This document shows, in pieces, positions 27,375 through 37,309 of a stretch of DNA of 64,000 nt. Position numbers and translations under genes: made by a program. The DNA comes from Prostheceraeus crozeri (taxonomy: Eukaryota > Platyhelminthes > Polycladida > Euryleptidae), in the NCBI GenBank assembly GCA_907163375.1, contig CAJQUW010016163.1:310001-374000 (forward strand), read 5' to 3'. The notes under the pieces were generated by a model. That model was given only the letters and a program-made list of their open reading frames with translations, had not been told where the DNA came from and did not search any database. Positions within the stretch are counted from its first letter, which is position 1, and every line of letters begins with the position of its first letter.

Positions 27375-28108
27375 CATTATAGTGCGCAGCCAGAACGAGT
27401 TTCTGCAGGGAACGAGGCCGAAAATGAGACTTTCACAAAATGATGTACTCTCTATTCCTTCTGCGAATCTGCACGTCTGCCGACTTCTAGTAAGTTCCTC
27501 CTCTTGTTAGACATGATCATAGAAAAACGCATGCAAATCCATTGGAACGCAGATTGCAGCTTCGGGTTAAAATGAAATTTTCTATGTTTTTTCTGATTAA
27601 GTGAAGAATACTAAGCAGAGAGTCATAGTTTTTGTCACGGAATGTCCTCATGTCATTTCCTTTCATTTCCATGCACCCTTGTCTATAAAGCTGAACACAT
27701 TTAGATTTGGCGAGCCTCTCAATGTCGTCAAATACAAACAATTTGAGCAATTTTATCCACATTGAACCACATTCTCACATACATTGTCGATCAGAAGCAT
27801 GATGGTAGCACATGTACATCATGGGAAATTATCAGAAGACATTCCATGTCAAAAATTATGACTCTAGACTTAATACTTTCCATTAGATAAGGGAAACATA
27901 GAAAATTTCATATTAACCAAAAGCTGCAATCTGCGTCCCATTGGATTTACATGTGTTTTTCCTTGATCCTGTCTGACAAGAAGAGGAATTCACTGGAACT
28001 CGGCAGACGTGCAGATTCGTAGTAGGCATTGGGTGTACATCATTTGGTGAAAGTCTCATTTTCGGTCTCGTCCCTGCAGAAACTCGTTCTGGCTGCCGCA
28101 CTATAATG
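27375..28108. repeat. Foldback transposon, copy B
   Basis: This is the second, better preserved copy of the element at 15914-16665. The inverted ends are CATTATAGTGC(G)GCAGCC on the left and GGCTGCCGCACTATAATG on the right, and the arms are complementary for more than 200 bp inwards. If the true ends are TAGTGC and GCACTA, both are flanked by TA, compatible with a TA target duplication, but the flanking symmetry makes the boundary uncertain. No coding sequence. Confidence 0.8.
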
Positions 28109-30409
28109 TTGATTACTCAACACAGCACACGGACTTCGAAATGGATCCAAAAACGTATTGGATCGAGAAAATGACTTGCGGAAATACGCATTTTTTGCTC
28201 TACAAAATGCTTTCGCATATCAGCATTCATAAAATCAGTTTTGTGTCGTATACTAGTAAGTGGCGAAGAATCCAAGCTTGGTCAGATTGATGCCTCTGCT
28301 GAGACATGCTGATCCAGTTTTATATGACTTTCCATTACACCAATTGTTAAAGGAGCGAGGAAGGTACTTTGCACCAAGACTGAACCCAGTTGAAATAATC
28401 GCATCAATTATTACGTGAATTAACTATTTAAGTGATGTAATTGATAAAATAATCAGCATATTTTATTCCAAGGAGACACTAATGACGTAAAGCTCATGGG
28501 ATTGAAAACATTCCGATGGCAGAATGCAGAATGCATTGGACAATCAGTCGGATAAAATAGGCCTACTGCTATATTCCCAGGATCACATCGCATCATTGAG
28601 GTGAACCCCGACCATCCAGTCTTGCTGAAGTCCAGTAAATTCGAAGAATTCTGAGTACTTAGTCAAAGAAGCAACAGCTCAATTGTATTTATCTATTGTG
28701 GACTGTCTAGTCTCATTTTAAGTGTAGTAATCTGACATTGATAAATTACTCGTCTTCCCGGAACTTCAAGCAAGCCGCACAGCTCCAACCTGCAATGACT
28801 CTGCTGATGCCAAAATCAACGTTATAGCGTGTTATCTATCTTATCTTTTCAATAACAATGAGAAACAACAAGGAGAACGCAGAGTGGGCAATCAAGCTTC
28901 TATTTGAATATACAATATAAATTGCGAGCACTTTAAGCCGTGAATTTGTTTAGTGTGCTTTTTTTATTGATTCAATGAGAGGTGACTTCAGATATCTTGA
29001 TATCTTCTAAAAACTGAATTTCTAAGTAAGCATGAAATATTCAGAAAATTCAGTGGCATTGACAAAAGCATGCTTAGGTATACATTGTGTACGTATATCT
29101 GCATATACATCAATTAATATACACGTATGCATGTATTTATATGTGGATACAGATATACAGGCACACGTATGCATGTATATCAAGCATATATGTTCGAAAC
29201 ATACAACAATATTTGCTTAAAAAATAAGAGTCAGTAGAGACCAAATGAAACCAGCGAACTTGGTATTTTCTTTAATATTCATTAATTTACCGAATCGCCT
29301 TTAAGCATATCGAAATGCATTTCATGAATACTCATGCGTATTATTTTCATCAGCATTTAGTGCATGAACATTGAAATAAGTGGTCTCTAATATCTGTTAA
29401 ATACAAATCTCATAGTTATGACAAAGCTACAGAATCGAAGAATGAGATTTAGCAAGGATTTAATGAATTACACAGACGAGTAGAACAGTATTCGGTTCGC
29501 AAATTTGTTCATTTTATTGCCTCTAATCTCTCATATGAGTTGTATAATCGAATTTTGCATTTAATTACTCATTATGATGTCATGCATGCAATTGAAAGGC
29601 AGGCTAGTTGATTGCAACTTATTGAGAAGACTTCTGCAAGCACGAACGATTGAAATTGCAAGATGACTGTTGTGAAGATGAAGATTAATAATTTTCTAAA
29701 ATAATTTGCTTTCAAAATTATCAATTCTCTGTATACAGAATAAAATGTATTTGGCACTATAAAACTGTTAGACAATGTTATGTCCAGTGTCCATCATACA
29801 AAAGATTTTCAACCAATGATAAGTGCTTATTCAACACTTTTAAAACTTTAATATTTAGCTGCATTCACTACACATAGCTGCTAGTTTTGCACAAGTGTTC
29901 CGTCGATTGCTCTTATAACATCTGTTACATTAATTTGCGTCATTTGTAGACTTAATGGTGCACCTTTAGAACGTTGCGAGATGTCACAAAACAAAGTTGA
30001 ATCTTAGATATGGTTGTGTGCTGAGAATCATCAAACATGTTCTCCCGTGATGGCGTACATATTGAACTCTACATGAGTTAGCTCTCTGACATATCGTGAA
30101 TGACCGGTCGGTTTCGGGCTTTTCGATTTCTATTTTCGCGGTCTCATATTATGTACACTGCGCTAATGCACATGTTTGATTGTTGCATTTAGATAACCGT
30201 CTTGCATGAATGCTTGACTTTATTGTCTAATATCACTGTCCGAGAAGGTTTTGACGCTAATAAAGTGCATTCTTAAATATTGAAAACTTTTCCGACACTG
30301 ATGCCCGGACAGGTGGCACCGCTATGGAAAATTTTTTATGCTATATCTACATATAATTTTAAATCACAATGTCTTGTATACACTTGAATGTTATCACACA
30401 TTGTCAATG

Positions 30410-30411
<2 letters not shown>
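28109..30411. other. Gene-free AT-rich DNA
   Basis: No gene supported. Around 29095-29200 there is a purine/pyrimidine-alternating stretch rich in ATATGT and CACGTATG words. Nothing else is recognisable. Confidence 0.5.

Positions 30412-30442
<31 letters not shown>
30412..30442. repeat. (TA)n microsatellite at a PLE 3' end
   Basis: A TA dinucleotide run directly abuts the 3' terminus of the minus-strand Penelope-like element that starts at 30443. Confidence 0.95.
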
Positions 30443-30443
<1 letters not shown>

Positions 30444-30993
30444 TAAACAAAAACTCAGAAAAAAGTTATGAATAACTATCCCAACCGGTTTCGCCTCTTC
30501 ACGGGAGGCTACTCATGGGAAGTGAAGTAAATCTATCGGAATCAATCACATTTGTATACATTCATAATGTAGACATCAGAATTAGGTGGAAAATAAAAAC
30601 ATAGAAATTATTCACTTATTCAGAGGAGGACACAGCATAGAGATGAAATGTTGTTCCTTTAATTCTCTATCCATGCGGCTGGCACTAGGATGCATCTGAT
30701 ATATAGGGGCCGCTTCAAAATTAATGTTAAGTGGGCCTCGAGCACACTGGGCTATATGCTTACTAACGGCCAGAACTCTATAAGCTTCACTTGAGATTTG
30801 TTGGCGGTGAACAGTTATCCGAGTTCGAAATATTGGTCATCACATAAAAAACTGCGTTTTTATAATTGATTTTTTAATGGCAATTGAAAACATTATTATG
30901 GCACTGAGACCTATTAAAATTTGTGTTCTGTTAACTCATAAATGGGGGGCTCAGTAAATGGGGGTAATGGGGGTCAGTAAGACAGTAAGTAAC

Positions 30994-32064
30994 TCACAAA
31001 TAATTACCGTTTGCAGCAATCACATTTCTGCAGTGGTCAATCAATTTCAATGCTGCTCTTCTCATTACTTGTGGAGTAAAAGTCAAAGTTTCATTTAAGT
31101 AGGATTCTAAAGATTCCTTTGTCATTAACTCCAAATCACTTCTCTTCATTTCCAAAGCAGGAAATATCATGCGATCACATATATTTAAGTCAGGTGAATA
31201 TGGAGCTTGATACAGTAGCTGAACATTCTTGTCTGCCAAAAAGTTTTGAGTGTGGCGTGATACATGTGGTCGAGCGTTATCATGCATCAAAACCATATTC
31301 TCCCATGACACCTCTCTTCTTTCATTTCTTAAATCATGGTTAGTGAAAGAATTAACTGTGTCAATCAGAAAATTAGTATACAATTCGGAATCTACAGACT
31401 GATTCCTTTCAAGTACTGTAGAAAACGATAATCCATCAAAATTCACAGCAACAATTGCCATGAACTTTCTGTCGACGGTTAAACGTTTAGGAATTTGATC
31501 TCTATCAACATCACCATCAGCTGAACACCAAGACCTTCTGGTTTGAGGACAACCAACTGGCCTACAGAAAAACCATTTCTCGTCTGCAACTACAAGATTG
31601 CGATGGATATTGCGCCTTGTAAATTTCTCAATAAGGTCAGTGCAGCACGATACACGAGCCTCTTTGTTTGCCTCGGATAAATTATGTGGCACCCACTTAT
31701 CTTGGATTGATCGCATATGCAGGTCTTCTGTCAGGATGTCGTAAATCATTCTATGATTTGTATCCAATTTATCAGCAAGCTCGTAGCACGTAATTCTCCT
31801 ATTCACGGTCACCTCATCAGCAACCATCTGAGTAAGATCGATTCTTTTCTGAGACTTTGGACGCCCACTTCCATCAATTCTATCAAATTGAATGCGATCT
31901 TCTCCAAACTCAGTCATAACTTGTACACGTCTAACTGATATCCGCTTGTCACCCCAAGCAGTTGTTATGATCTCGTGTATTTTTGTGCCTTTAAAGTTAT
32001 TTCTTCTTAAAGTCTCGACGATTAGGTTGATGTCACGACTGTTGATCTCCATTGCGGCAGTCAA
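30994..32064 (-). CDS. Mariner transposase, intact, D34D
   Basis: A complete 356-residue ORF with a usual mariner length (about 345-360). The N-terminal part (about 1-115) holds the two helix-turn-helix DNA-binding regions, including a GSGRPKS linker at about 65-71. The catalytic triad is visible: the first Asp in VVADEKWF (about residue 160), the second in LMHDNARPH, and the third in APYSPDLNICD, with exactly 34 residues between the second and third Asp. DD34D is the mark of the mariner family, as opposed to DD34E in Tc1. No stop or frameshift is present, and both inverted repeats survive, so this copy could be autonomous. It excises and reinserts the element at TA dinucleotides in the nucleus. 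About 590 nt separate the start codon from the right inverted repeat, partly because of the nested insertion. Confidence 0.93.
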   Translation of the reverse strand: MTAAMEINSRDINLIVETLRRNNFKGTKIHEIITTAWGDKRISVRRVQVMTEFGEDRIQFDRIDGSGRPKSQKRIDLTQMVADEVTVNRRITCYELADKLDTNHRMIYDILTEDLHMRSIQDKWVPHNLSEANKEARVSCCTDLIEKFTRRNIHRNLVVADEKWFFCRPVGCPQTRRSWCSADGDVDRDQIPKRLTVDRKFMAIVAVNFDGLSFSTVLERNQSVDSELYTNFLIDTVNSFTNHDLRNERREVSWENMVLMHDNARPHVSRHTQNFLADKNVQLLYQAPYSPDLNICDRMIFPALEMKRSDLELMTKESLESYLNETLTFTPQVMRRAALKLIDHCRNVIAANGNYL

Positions 32065-32209
32065 AATGAATGCTGGTTTTCGGAATCAAAATTAAAATTG
32101 ATTTCAAAGTGAATCCATGTTAAAGATAATGATGATTGTGTTTAAGATATCTATGATTCATGTGAAAAGTGGCGATGATGGTACAAACATGGAACAAACC
32201 AGAGACAAT

Positions 32210-32528
32210 ATACATGGATATCTGTATAGTAAGGATTCCGAACACGCCGTAGATGAGAATAGTCGCAAATCAATAAGTTATAGCTATGGCTGATTTCTTT
32301 ACTGATGCGAAGCAGTCGTCTTCTACACGATAAATTGTTTTCACTTCAAAATGAAATGAATTTGACTTAGGCTTATTGCAGTTCAACATCTGAACTGTAT
32401 TATTGCCGTTGCCGTATTGTAACTTACAAAGTTCTTTGATTCAAGTAACACAGAGTTGGTATAGAGCTAAATTGATTTTGAGTAGAGTGTCTCATCCCCT
32501 TACTATATAGATATCCATGCAATATAGT
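32210..32528. mobile_element. Small nested element with 9-bp target duplication
   Basis: The 9-mer AGAGACAAT occurs at 32201-32209 and again at 32529-32537, immediately flanking a 319-bp segment. Near its ends the segment has inverted repeats, CATGGATATCTGTATAGTAAGG on the left against CCTTACTATATAGATATCCATG on the right, although the outermost bases do not match. A 9-bp duplication fits MULE-type elements and an 8-bp reading would fit hAT. It inserted upstream of the mariner transposase gene and left it open. Confidence 0.65.
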
Positions 32529-33848
32529 AGAGACAATGAACGGTTTACAGATATGACACAAACTTGTTTACAAAAGAATAAAATGATAAAGAATAATATC
32601 ATAGAATCCAATTAAATGAACCATATAAAAAACGCAATTTTTTATGTGATGACCTATACATCGCCGGTTTGGCCAATATAGAAATCGCCACAGGACTTAC
32701 ACCGAAGAACGTAAATCAGATTCTTGGAGGTACAGCTCATGTTGGTCTTAATCTTGAAGGGCTCATTGTTCTTCAGACTTATCTGATTACCTGTGATTAG
32801 AAGATCACAACATCCACATCGAGCTTCTTCGCATCTGGTGATACCTTTGATTGTTGGCCTGTTGTTATGGTTGAGGAGTCTTATCAAATTCGGAGGTTGC
32901 CTGTATGATCTGTATATTTCACAGTTATCAAAATGGGGAATTTGTTTGATGGCATTACTTATTGGTAAGATCACATCTCTATACACATTGGGATTGTTCT
33001 TATTATATGTACAAATGAATGGCACTTTGTTATTCCTGTTGTTACTACTACCTTCCAGCTGAGACCTCTGAGTTCCATTTTGAGCCGCACGACAAAATGC
33101 GTGGTCAATGAGGGTGACAGGGTAATTAAGTTTTATAAGCGTAGTCTTCAATTCAGTTAATTGTTGTAATCTATTCTTCTGTTGAGAAACAATCACATTA
33201 ATCCTCGAGGCTAGTGCATACGGTATATTGCGAACTATATGTTTCGGATGTCCAGAATCAAACGGAACGTAATTGCGAGTGTCCGTAGCTTTACGAAAAA
33301 TATCCGTCTCCAACTTATCTCCTTCTTTATAAATTAGAACGTCCAGAAAATGCATGCTACCAGGGCTAGATTCCATAGTGAAATTTATATCTTGGTGAAG
33401 TTCGCATAATATCGAATAAAATTGTTCAATATCACCAAAACGTCGATCCCAAATTATCCAGCAGTCGTCTATGAACCTAATCCATCTGTTCTTTATTTCA
33501 TCAGATATTCCATTGCCATATACGTTGCCAGTTACCTCATACAATTTTACCTCCAAATACCCCATTACGAGGATAGCGTAAGTAGGGGCTACCTTAGTAC
33601 CCATCGCGGTACCTGAGATCTGAATGTAAGTATCATCTTCAAAGGTGAAATAATTATTCTTCAGAATGAAATGAATAGCCGAGAGAATGAAATTCACCGA
33701 AAATCTATGGGATATGAAAGCTCTTTTCTTTAAGACCCAAAAGTTTATAGCATCCATGCCCAGAGAGGTAGGAATACGCGAATACAGTGATTCGACATCG
33801 ATAGTGGTAAGAATTGCATTTTCAATATTTGCATTGTCATTAGTAAAA

Positions 33849-34754
33849 GACGTTCTAATTTATAAAGAAGGAGATAAGTTGGAGACGGATATTTTTTGTA
33901 AAGCTACGGACACTCGCAATTACGTTCCGTTTGATTCTGGACATCCGAAACATATAGTTCGCAATATACCGTATGCACTAGCCTCGAGGATTAATGTGAT
34001 TGTTTCTCAACAGAAGAATAGATTACAACAATTAACTGAATTGAAGACTACGCTTATAAAACTTAATTACCCTGTCACCCTCATTGACCACGCATTTTGT
34101 CGTGCGGCTCAAAATGGAACTCAGAGGTCTCAGCTGGAAGGTAGTAGTAACAACAGGAATAACAAAGTGCCATTCATTTGTACATATAATAAGAACAATC
34201 CCAATGTGTATAGAGATGTGATCTTACCAATAAGTAATGCCATCAAACAAATTCCCCATTTTGATAACTGTGAAATATACAGATCATACAGGCAACCTCC
34301 GAATTTGATAAGACTCCTCAACCATAACAACAGGCCAACAATCAAAGGTATCACCAGATGCGAAGAAGCTCGATGTGGATGTTGTGATCTTCTAATCACA
34401 GGTAATCAGATAAGTCTGAAGAACAATGAGCCCTTCAAGATTAAGACCAACATGAGCTGTACCTCCAAGAATCTGATTTACGTTCTTCGGTGTAAGTCCT
34501 GTGGCGATTTCTATATTGGCCAAACCGGCGATGTATTTCGAACTCGGATAACTGTTCACCGCCAACAAATCTCAAGTGAAGCTTATAGAGTTCTGGCCGT
34601 TAGTAAGCATATAGCCCAGTGTGCTCGAGGCCCACTTAACATTAATTTTGAAGCGGCCCCTATATATCAGATGCATCCTAGTGCCAGCCGCATGGATAGA
34701 GAATTAAAGGAACAACATTTCATCTCTATGCTGTGTCCTCCTCTGAATAAGTGA
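33849..34754 (+). pseudogene. PLE-A RT C-terminus plus complete GIY-YIG endonuclease (5'-truncated)
   Basis: The frame is open from the junction to a TGA after PPLNK at 34754. It carries the RT tail (VLIYKEGDKLETDIF, then GHPKHIVRNIPYALASR), the Cys-rich linker EEARCGCCDLL and an unbroken GIY-YIG domain: LIYVLRCKSCGDFYIGQTGD for the GIY..YIG strands, then the RTRITVHRQQI helix. The catalytic RT motifs A-C are absent, so it cannot copy RNA; only the endonuclease module is whole. The same protein segment is encoded in the minus arm with a Cys/Arg difference at IF(C/R)KATDTR. Confidence 0.85.
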
Positions 34755-34931
34755 ATAATTTCTATGTTTTTATTTTCCACCTAATTCTGATGTCTACATT
34801 ATGAATGTATACAAATGTGATTGATTCCGATAGATTTACTTCACTTCCCATGAGTAGCCTACCGTGAAGAGGCGAAACCGGTTGGGATAGTTATTCATGA
34901 CTTTTTTCTGAGTTTTTGTTTACTTATTTAA
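33849..34931 (+). mobile_element. Penelope-like element PLE-A, plus arm (5'-truncated)
   Basis: A nearly identical inverted copy of the 3' 1.08 kb of the minus arm; it begins abruptly in the RT C-terminal region (GACGTTCTAATTTATAAAG) and ends with the same 3' terminus, GAGTTTTTGTTTACTTA. Only a handful of base differences from the other arm are evident by eye. A TA-rich tract follows at about 34957. A hammerhead-like motif sits at about 34845-34895. Confidence 0.85.
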
Positions 34932-34952
34932 TGCCATTTTGATACCTGTCTT

Positions 34953-34956
<4 letters not shown>

Positions 34957-35000
<44 letters not shown>
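34957..35000. repeat. (TA)n microsatellite between PLE 3' ends
   Basis: A TA run of about 44 bp lies between the plus arm of PLE-A and the minus-strand PLE fragment that follows. Confidence 0.95.
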
Positions 35001-35003
<3 letters not shown>

Positions 35004-35365
35004 AAATAGTGAAATCAAAAAAATGAAAATTAATGCGACAAATAGTAACCCACGCAGAAGGCAAAAAGAAAAAGCACAATTTTGTAGCCCAAACCGGTTT
35101 CACCTGTGTTCCAGGCTTCTCACGGGCAACTGAATTATATTACAAAAATTCGAACTGAAGCATGCAAATGATCAACATAACATAATAGATATATGACACT
35201 AATCACATGTACTGAAATGGAAAAGGAAATCATACATTTTTCGGGATGAGCACAGTGAGATTCTATGGTACTGGTGAATGTTACTCACTTAATTATTTAC
35301 ATTTAATTTTGGCTTTAAGATATTTATACACATTTTTTCTTTTAGTTCTCTCATGCCTCTGTCAC
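35001..35365 (-). mobile_element. PLE 3'-end fragment (PLE-C)
   Basis: On the minus strand this ends in a hammerhead-like motif (about 35085-35132) with stem I GCCC/GGGC, stem II GCCTG/CAGGT and the box GAAACCGGTT, the same layout as PLE-A but with different paired bases. Like PLE-A, it ends at a (TA)n tract. No protein is encoded, so it is a short 5'-truncated remnant. Confidence 0.6.
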
Positions 35366-35383
35366 TATATATATATATATATA
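35366..35383. repeat. (TA)n microsatellite at the PLE-B 3' end
   Basis: An 18-bp TA run abuts the 3' side of the minus-strand PLE-B. Confidence 0.9.
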
Positions 35384-35461
35384 ATTTCGAGGAATTGAAT
35401 CAATTTCCGTCAAAGTGCTCAACTGTGAAAGGAGCAACGTATACCCAAAGTTAGGAGGAAA

Positions 35462-35514
35462 AACTCAGAACTCGGTACTCAGAGTTTCATGTTAACACAA
35501 TCATCAGCCAAAGC
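35462..35514 (-). ncRNA. Hammerhead ribozyme motif of PLE-B
   Basis: On the minus strand, CUGAUGA (35501-35507), an AU-rich stem II (three clear pairs) and GAAAC (35484-35488) give the exact conserved core. Stem III is the short ACUC/GAGU pair with an 8-nt loop, and stem I is a weak 5-pair helix including wobbles. Very short stems III are known for PLE hammerheads, which may cleave better as dimers. The predicted cut follows a GUU triplet. The motif lies in the 3' UTR, as in other PLEs. Confidence 0.6.
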
Positions 35515-35667
35515 TAAGGAACGAATTTTACAAAGTTAAAATATTGAAGTAAATATGTAATCGGAGTAACCGTGACCTTTACAATTTAAAGAAATATGCA
35601 CAGTTACAATAGAAGAATATGCATTCGGTGTTTATCGTGACCTTTGCAAAGCAGGACACAAAGAAAG

Positions 35668-37257
35668 TTAATGTCTTGATAGCAAATACTTATTTCGGTG
35701 CCTGCATTTGGAGACAAGTTCATTCCGCTTGTTGAGTAGGTTATCACCGTCGTGGTCCAAAATAAAAAACTTCTCGCTGAGACAGAGATCGCACCTTTTC
35801 GTTACTTGGTTGAAGGGTTTGCAAACTTTTTTTATCCTCCACTTTACTATTGGGCTGGAACCTGCTTCCTTCAGCCTCCAATATTCCTTAGACAGTTTAG
35901 TTTCATGCTTGTATTTTTCATGGGAAAACGACTTCTTGTGATTAGCGTATCTGAGCTTGAATGAACTTTCGCAAATACCCAGATATCTTCTATTCTGACC
36001 ATTACAAGTAATTTGGGCCTCATACACAATGTTGCTTGCCAGACATTTATTTTGCAAAGGGCATTTTTCTTTGTTCATGCAATTGCATTCCCTCCGATCT
36101 TTGTTATTCTCTTCTTTGCTCAACATTCTCCGGTTATGGGCGTTTATGATTGATTTGATGTTGGGCATACAGCTATAGCTCACTTTGAGGGTGTTTCAAT
36201 TAAAGATCCTTTGAAATCTGGTGCCATCTCTGAAGTGTTTGTCAACGAGTTCCAAAAAGCGTTGACCCACATTTGTTGCCACGGTTCTGCTGTAAGGTGG
36301 ATTGAACCAAATTATCTGCCTTGCTCGCTTCCGCTTCTCACTTGGCTCACTACTTTGCTGTTTGAATTCAAATTTGCGGGTGTAGCCATGCTTCCGCAGG
36401 ACCCCCTCGTAATAGGGAGCAGATTCACTGAAGGCAGCTTCATCAGATGACAATTCGCTGATTCGCCTCTCAATCATTTCTGGCAATTGTTTAGTGATAC
36501 TACCAGGGTGGTTGGATTTTGAGTTGATGTATAGAGTCTCATGATCCTGTTTTCTGTAAGGTTTGTAGGATCCGTCACAAAGATTGAAAATGACATCAAG
36601 ATAGTTCACAATCTTTAAATTACACTGAATCTCCAGGTGAAGGCCATATCGCTTGAATATCTCGTGAAATTTCTTCCTGATCAGATCTCCTTGACGCCCT
36701 GTAACATTTTTGAAGTAGGCCAAGCCATCATCACGGTACAGGCCAATGCAGTCCTTGTTGAACTCTTTGGACAAAACGTTCAACAGGTATATGCCCACCA
36801 ACTCGCACAGCTCGGCACCATCGTAAGCTCCCATTGTAACATCAAAATTCTCGTTCTCGCGTTTTCTCCATGGCTCGCCATCTTTGAAGAGTAGCCACTT
36901 ACGAGCATGTCTTATTGCTTGCAGCTCCCTGTCTTCGATATTTATAAATTCAGATGCAAACCTCAATGAAAGCTCCATTAGACTCTCTGTAATTGATGGG
37001 TAAAAGTCTTTCACGTCGAAAATCATAAACTTTCCAGACGATTTATACTCGAGTCCGTTAAACCAATCAATTACTTGCTTGGTGTTCTGCCATTGCTTTA
37101 CTCCAGTTGAAAGTCGTAACTTTGAATTAACAATCTCCAAAACCCGTTTGCTGATACGCCCAATTTCATTCTTTGATGGGTTGATAAGTCTTGTTGAAGG
37201 ATTGTTCAAAAAATTGTCCTTGTGATCTATATATATATATATATATATAACCTCCAC
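35668..37257 (-). pseudogene. PLE-B reverse transcriptase and GIY-YIG endonuclease, one premature stop
   Basis: One frame runs from 37257 to 35668 and is interrupted only by a TGA at 36196-36198. The upstream 353 codons hold RT motif A (KFMIFDVKDFYPSI), motif B (MGAYDGAELCELVG), motif C (IGLYRDDGLAYF) and the following LEIQCNLKIVNYLDV block. The downstream 171 codons hold a Cys cluster (CNCMNKEKCPLQNKC) and a GIY-YIG domain: VYEAQITC and RRYLGICESSFKLRYANHKKSF. The product would nick DNA and prime reverse transcription. The N-terminus is lost at the (TA)n tract. The stop lies just before SYSCMPN, between the RT and nuclease parts. Confidence 0.85.
37229..37250. repeat. (TA)n microsatellite
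   Basis: A 22-bp TA run at the truncated 5' end of PLE-B and next to the PLE-D fragment. Confidence 0.9.
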
Positions 37258-37309
37258 GTATGTTCATTTTTTGTATTCATTTCATTTGAATGCTGTAAAT
37301 CTATGTTAA

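Larger units (their letters stand above)
30833..32656 (-). mobile_element. Mariner (D34D) transposon inserted in PLE-A
   Basis: The terminal inverted repeats of about 30 bp begin TTGGTCATCACATAAAA on the left and, read inwards, TAGGTCATCACATAAAA on the right. TA flanks both ends (30831-30832 and 32657-32658). The inverted PLE arm preserves the empty site, CGAAATACATCG near 34529-34540, so the boundaries and TA duplication can be read directly. The element is 1824 bp, but 319 bp plus a 9-bp duplication belong to a nested insertion at 32210-32528; without them it is about 1.5 kb, near a usual mariner size. Confidence 0.92.
30443..33848 (-). mobile_element. Penelope-like element PLE-A, minus arm, split by a mariner
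   Basis: A 5'-truncated PLE reading right to left. It is continuous with 32657-33848 (RT and linker) and 30443-30832 (the rest of the GIY-YIG domain and 3' end) once the mariner at 30833-32656 is set aside. Its 3' part is repeated, nearly identical and inverted, at 33849-34931. PLEs are retroelements distinct from LINEs and LTR elements; they encode a telomerase-related RT and a GIY-YIG endonuclease. The 3' end carries a hammerhead-like RNA motif near 30485-30535 and abuts (TA)n. Confidence 0.85.
30616..33848 (-). pseudogene. PLE-A reverse transcriptase / GIY-YIG endonuclease, disrupted
   Basis: Read leftwards from 33848, the frame begins inside the RT at motif A (TTIDVESLYSRIP), so the N-terminus is lost. 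Motif B is SGTAMGTKVAPTYA and motif C is RFIDDCWIIW, in place of YxDD; then come MHFLDVLIYK and a region rich in conserved PLE words (FDSGHPKHIVRNIPYALASR). A Cys-rich linker (EEARCGCCDLL) precedes the GIY-YIG nuclease, whose LIYVLRCKSCGDFYIGQTGD is broken at 32656 by the mariner. The remainder of the domain lies at 30616-30832. Codons appear otherwise intact, so the truncation and the insertion are the main lesions. Confidence 0.85.
35384..37257 (-). mobile_element. Penelope-like element PLE-B, 5'-truncated
   Basis: A different PLE family from PLE-A, read right to left. RT and GIY-YIG coding sequence (37257-35668) is followed by a 3' UTR with a canonical hammerhead core at 35462-35514 and then (TA)n. 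The 5' part is missing: coding begins directly at a (TA)n tract at 37229-37250. Confidence 0.85.
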
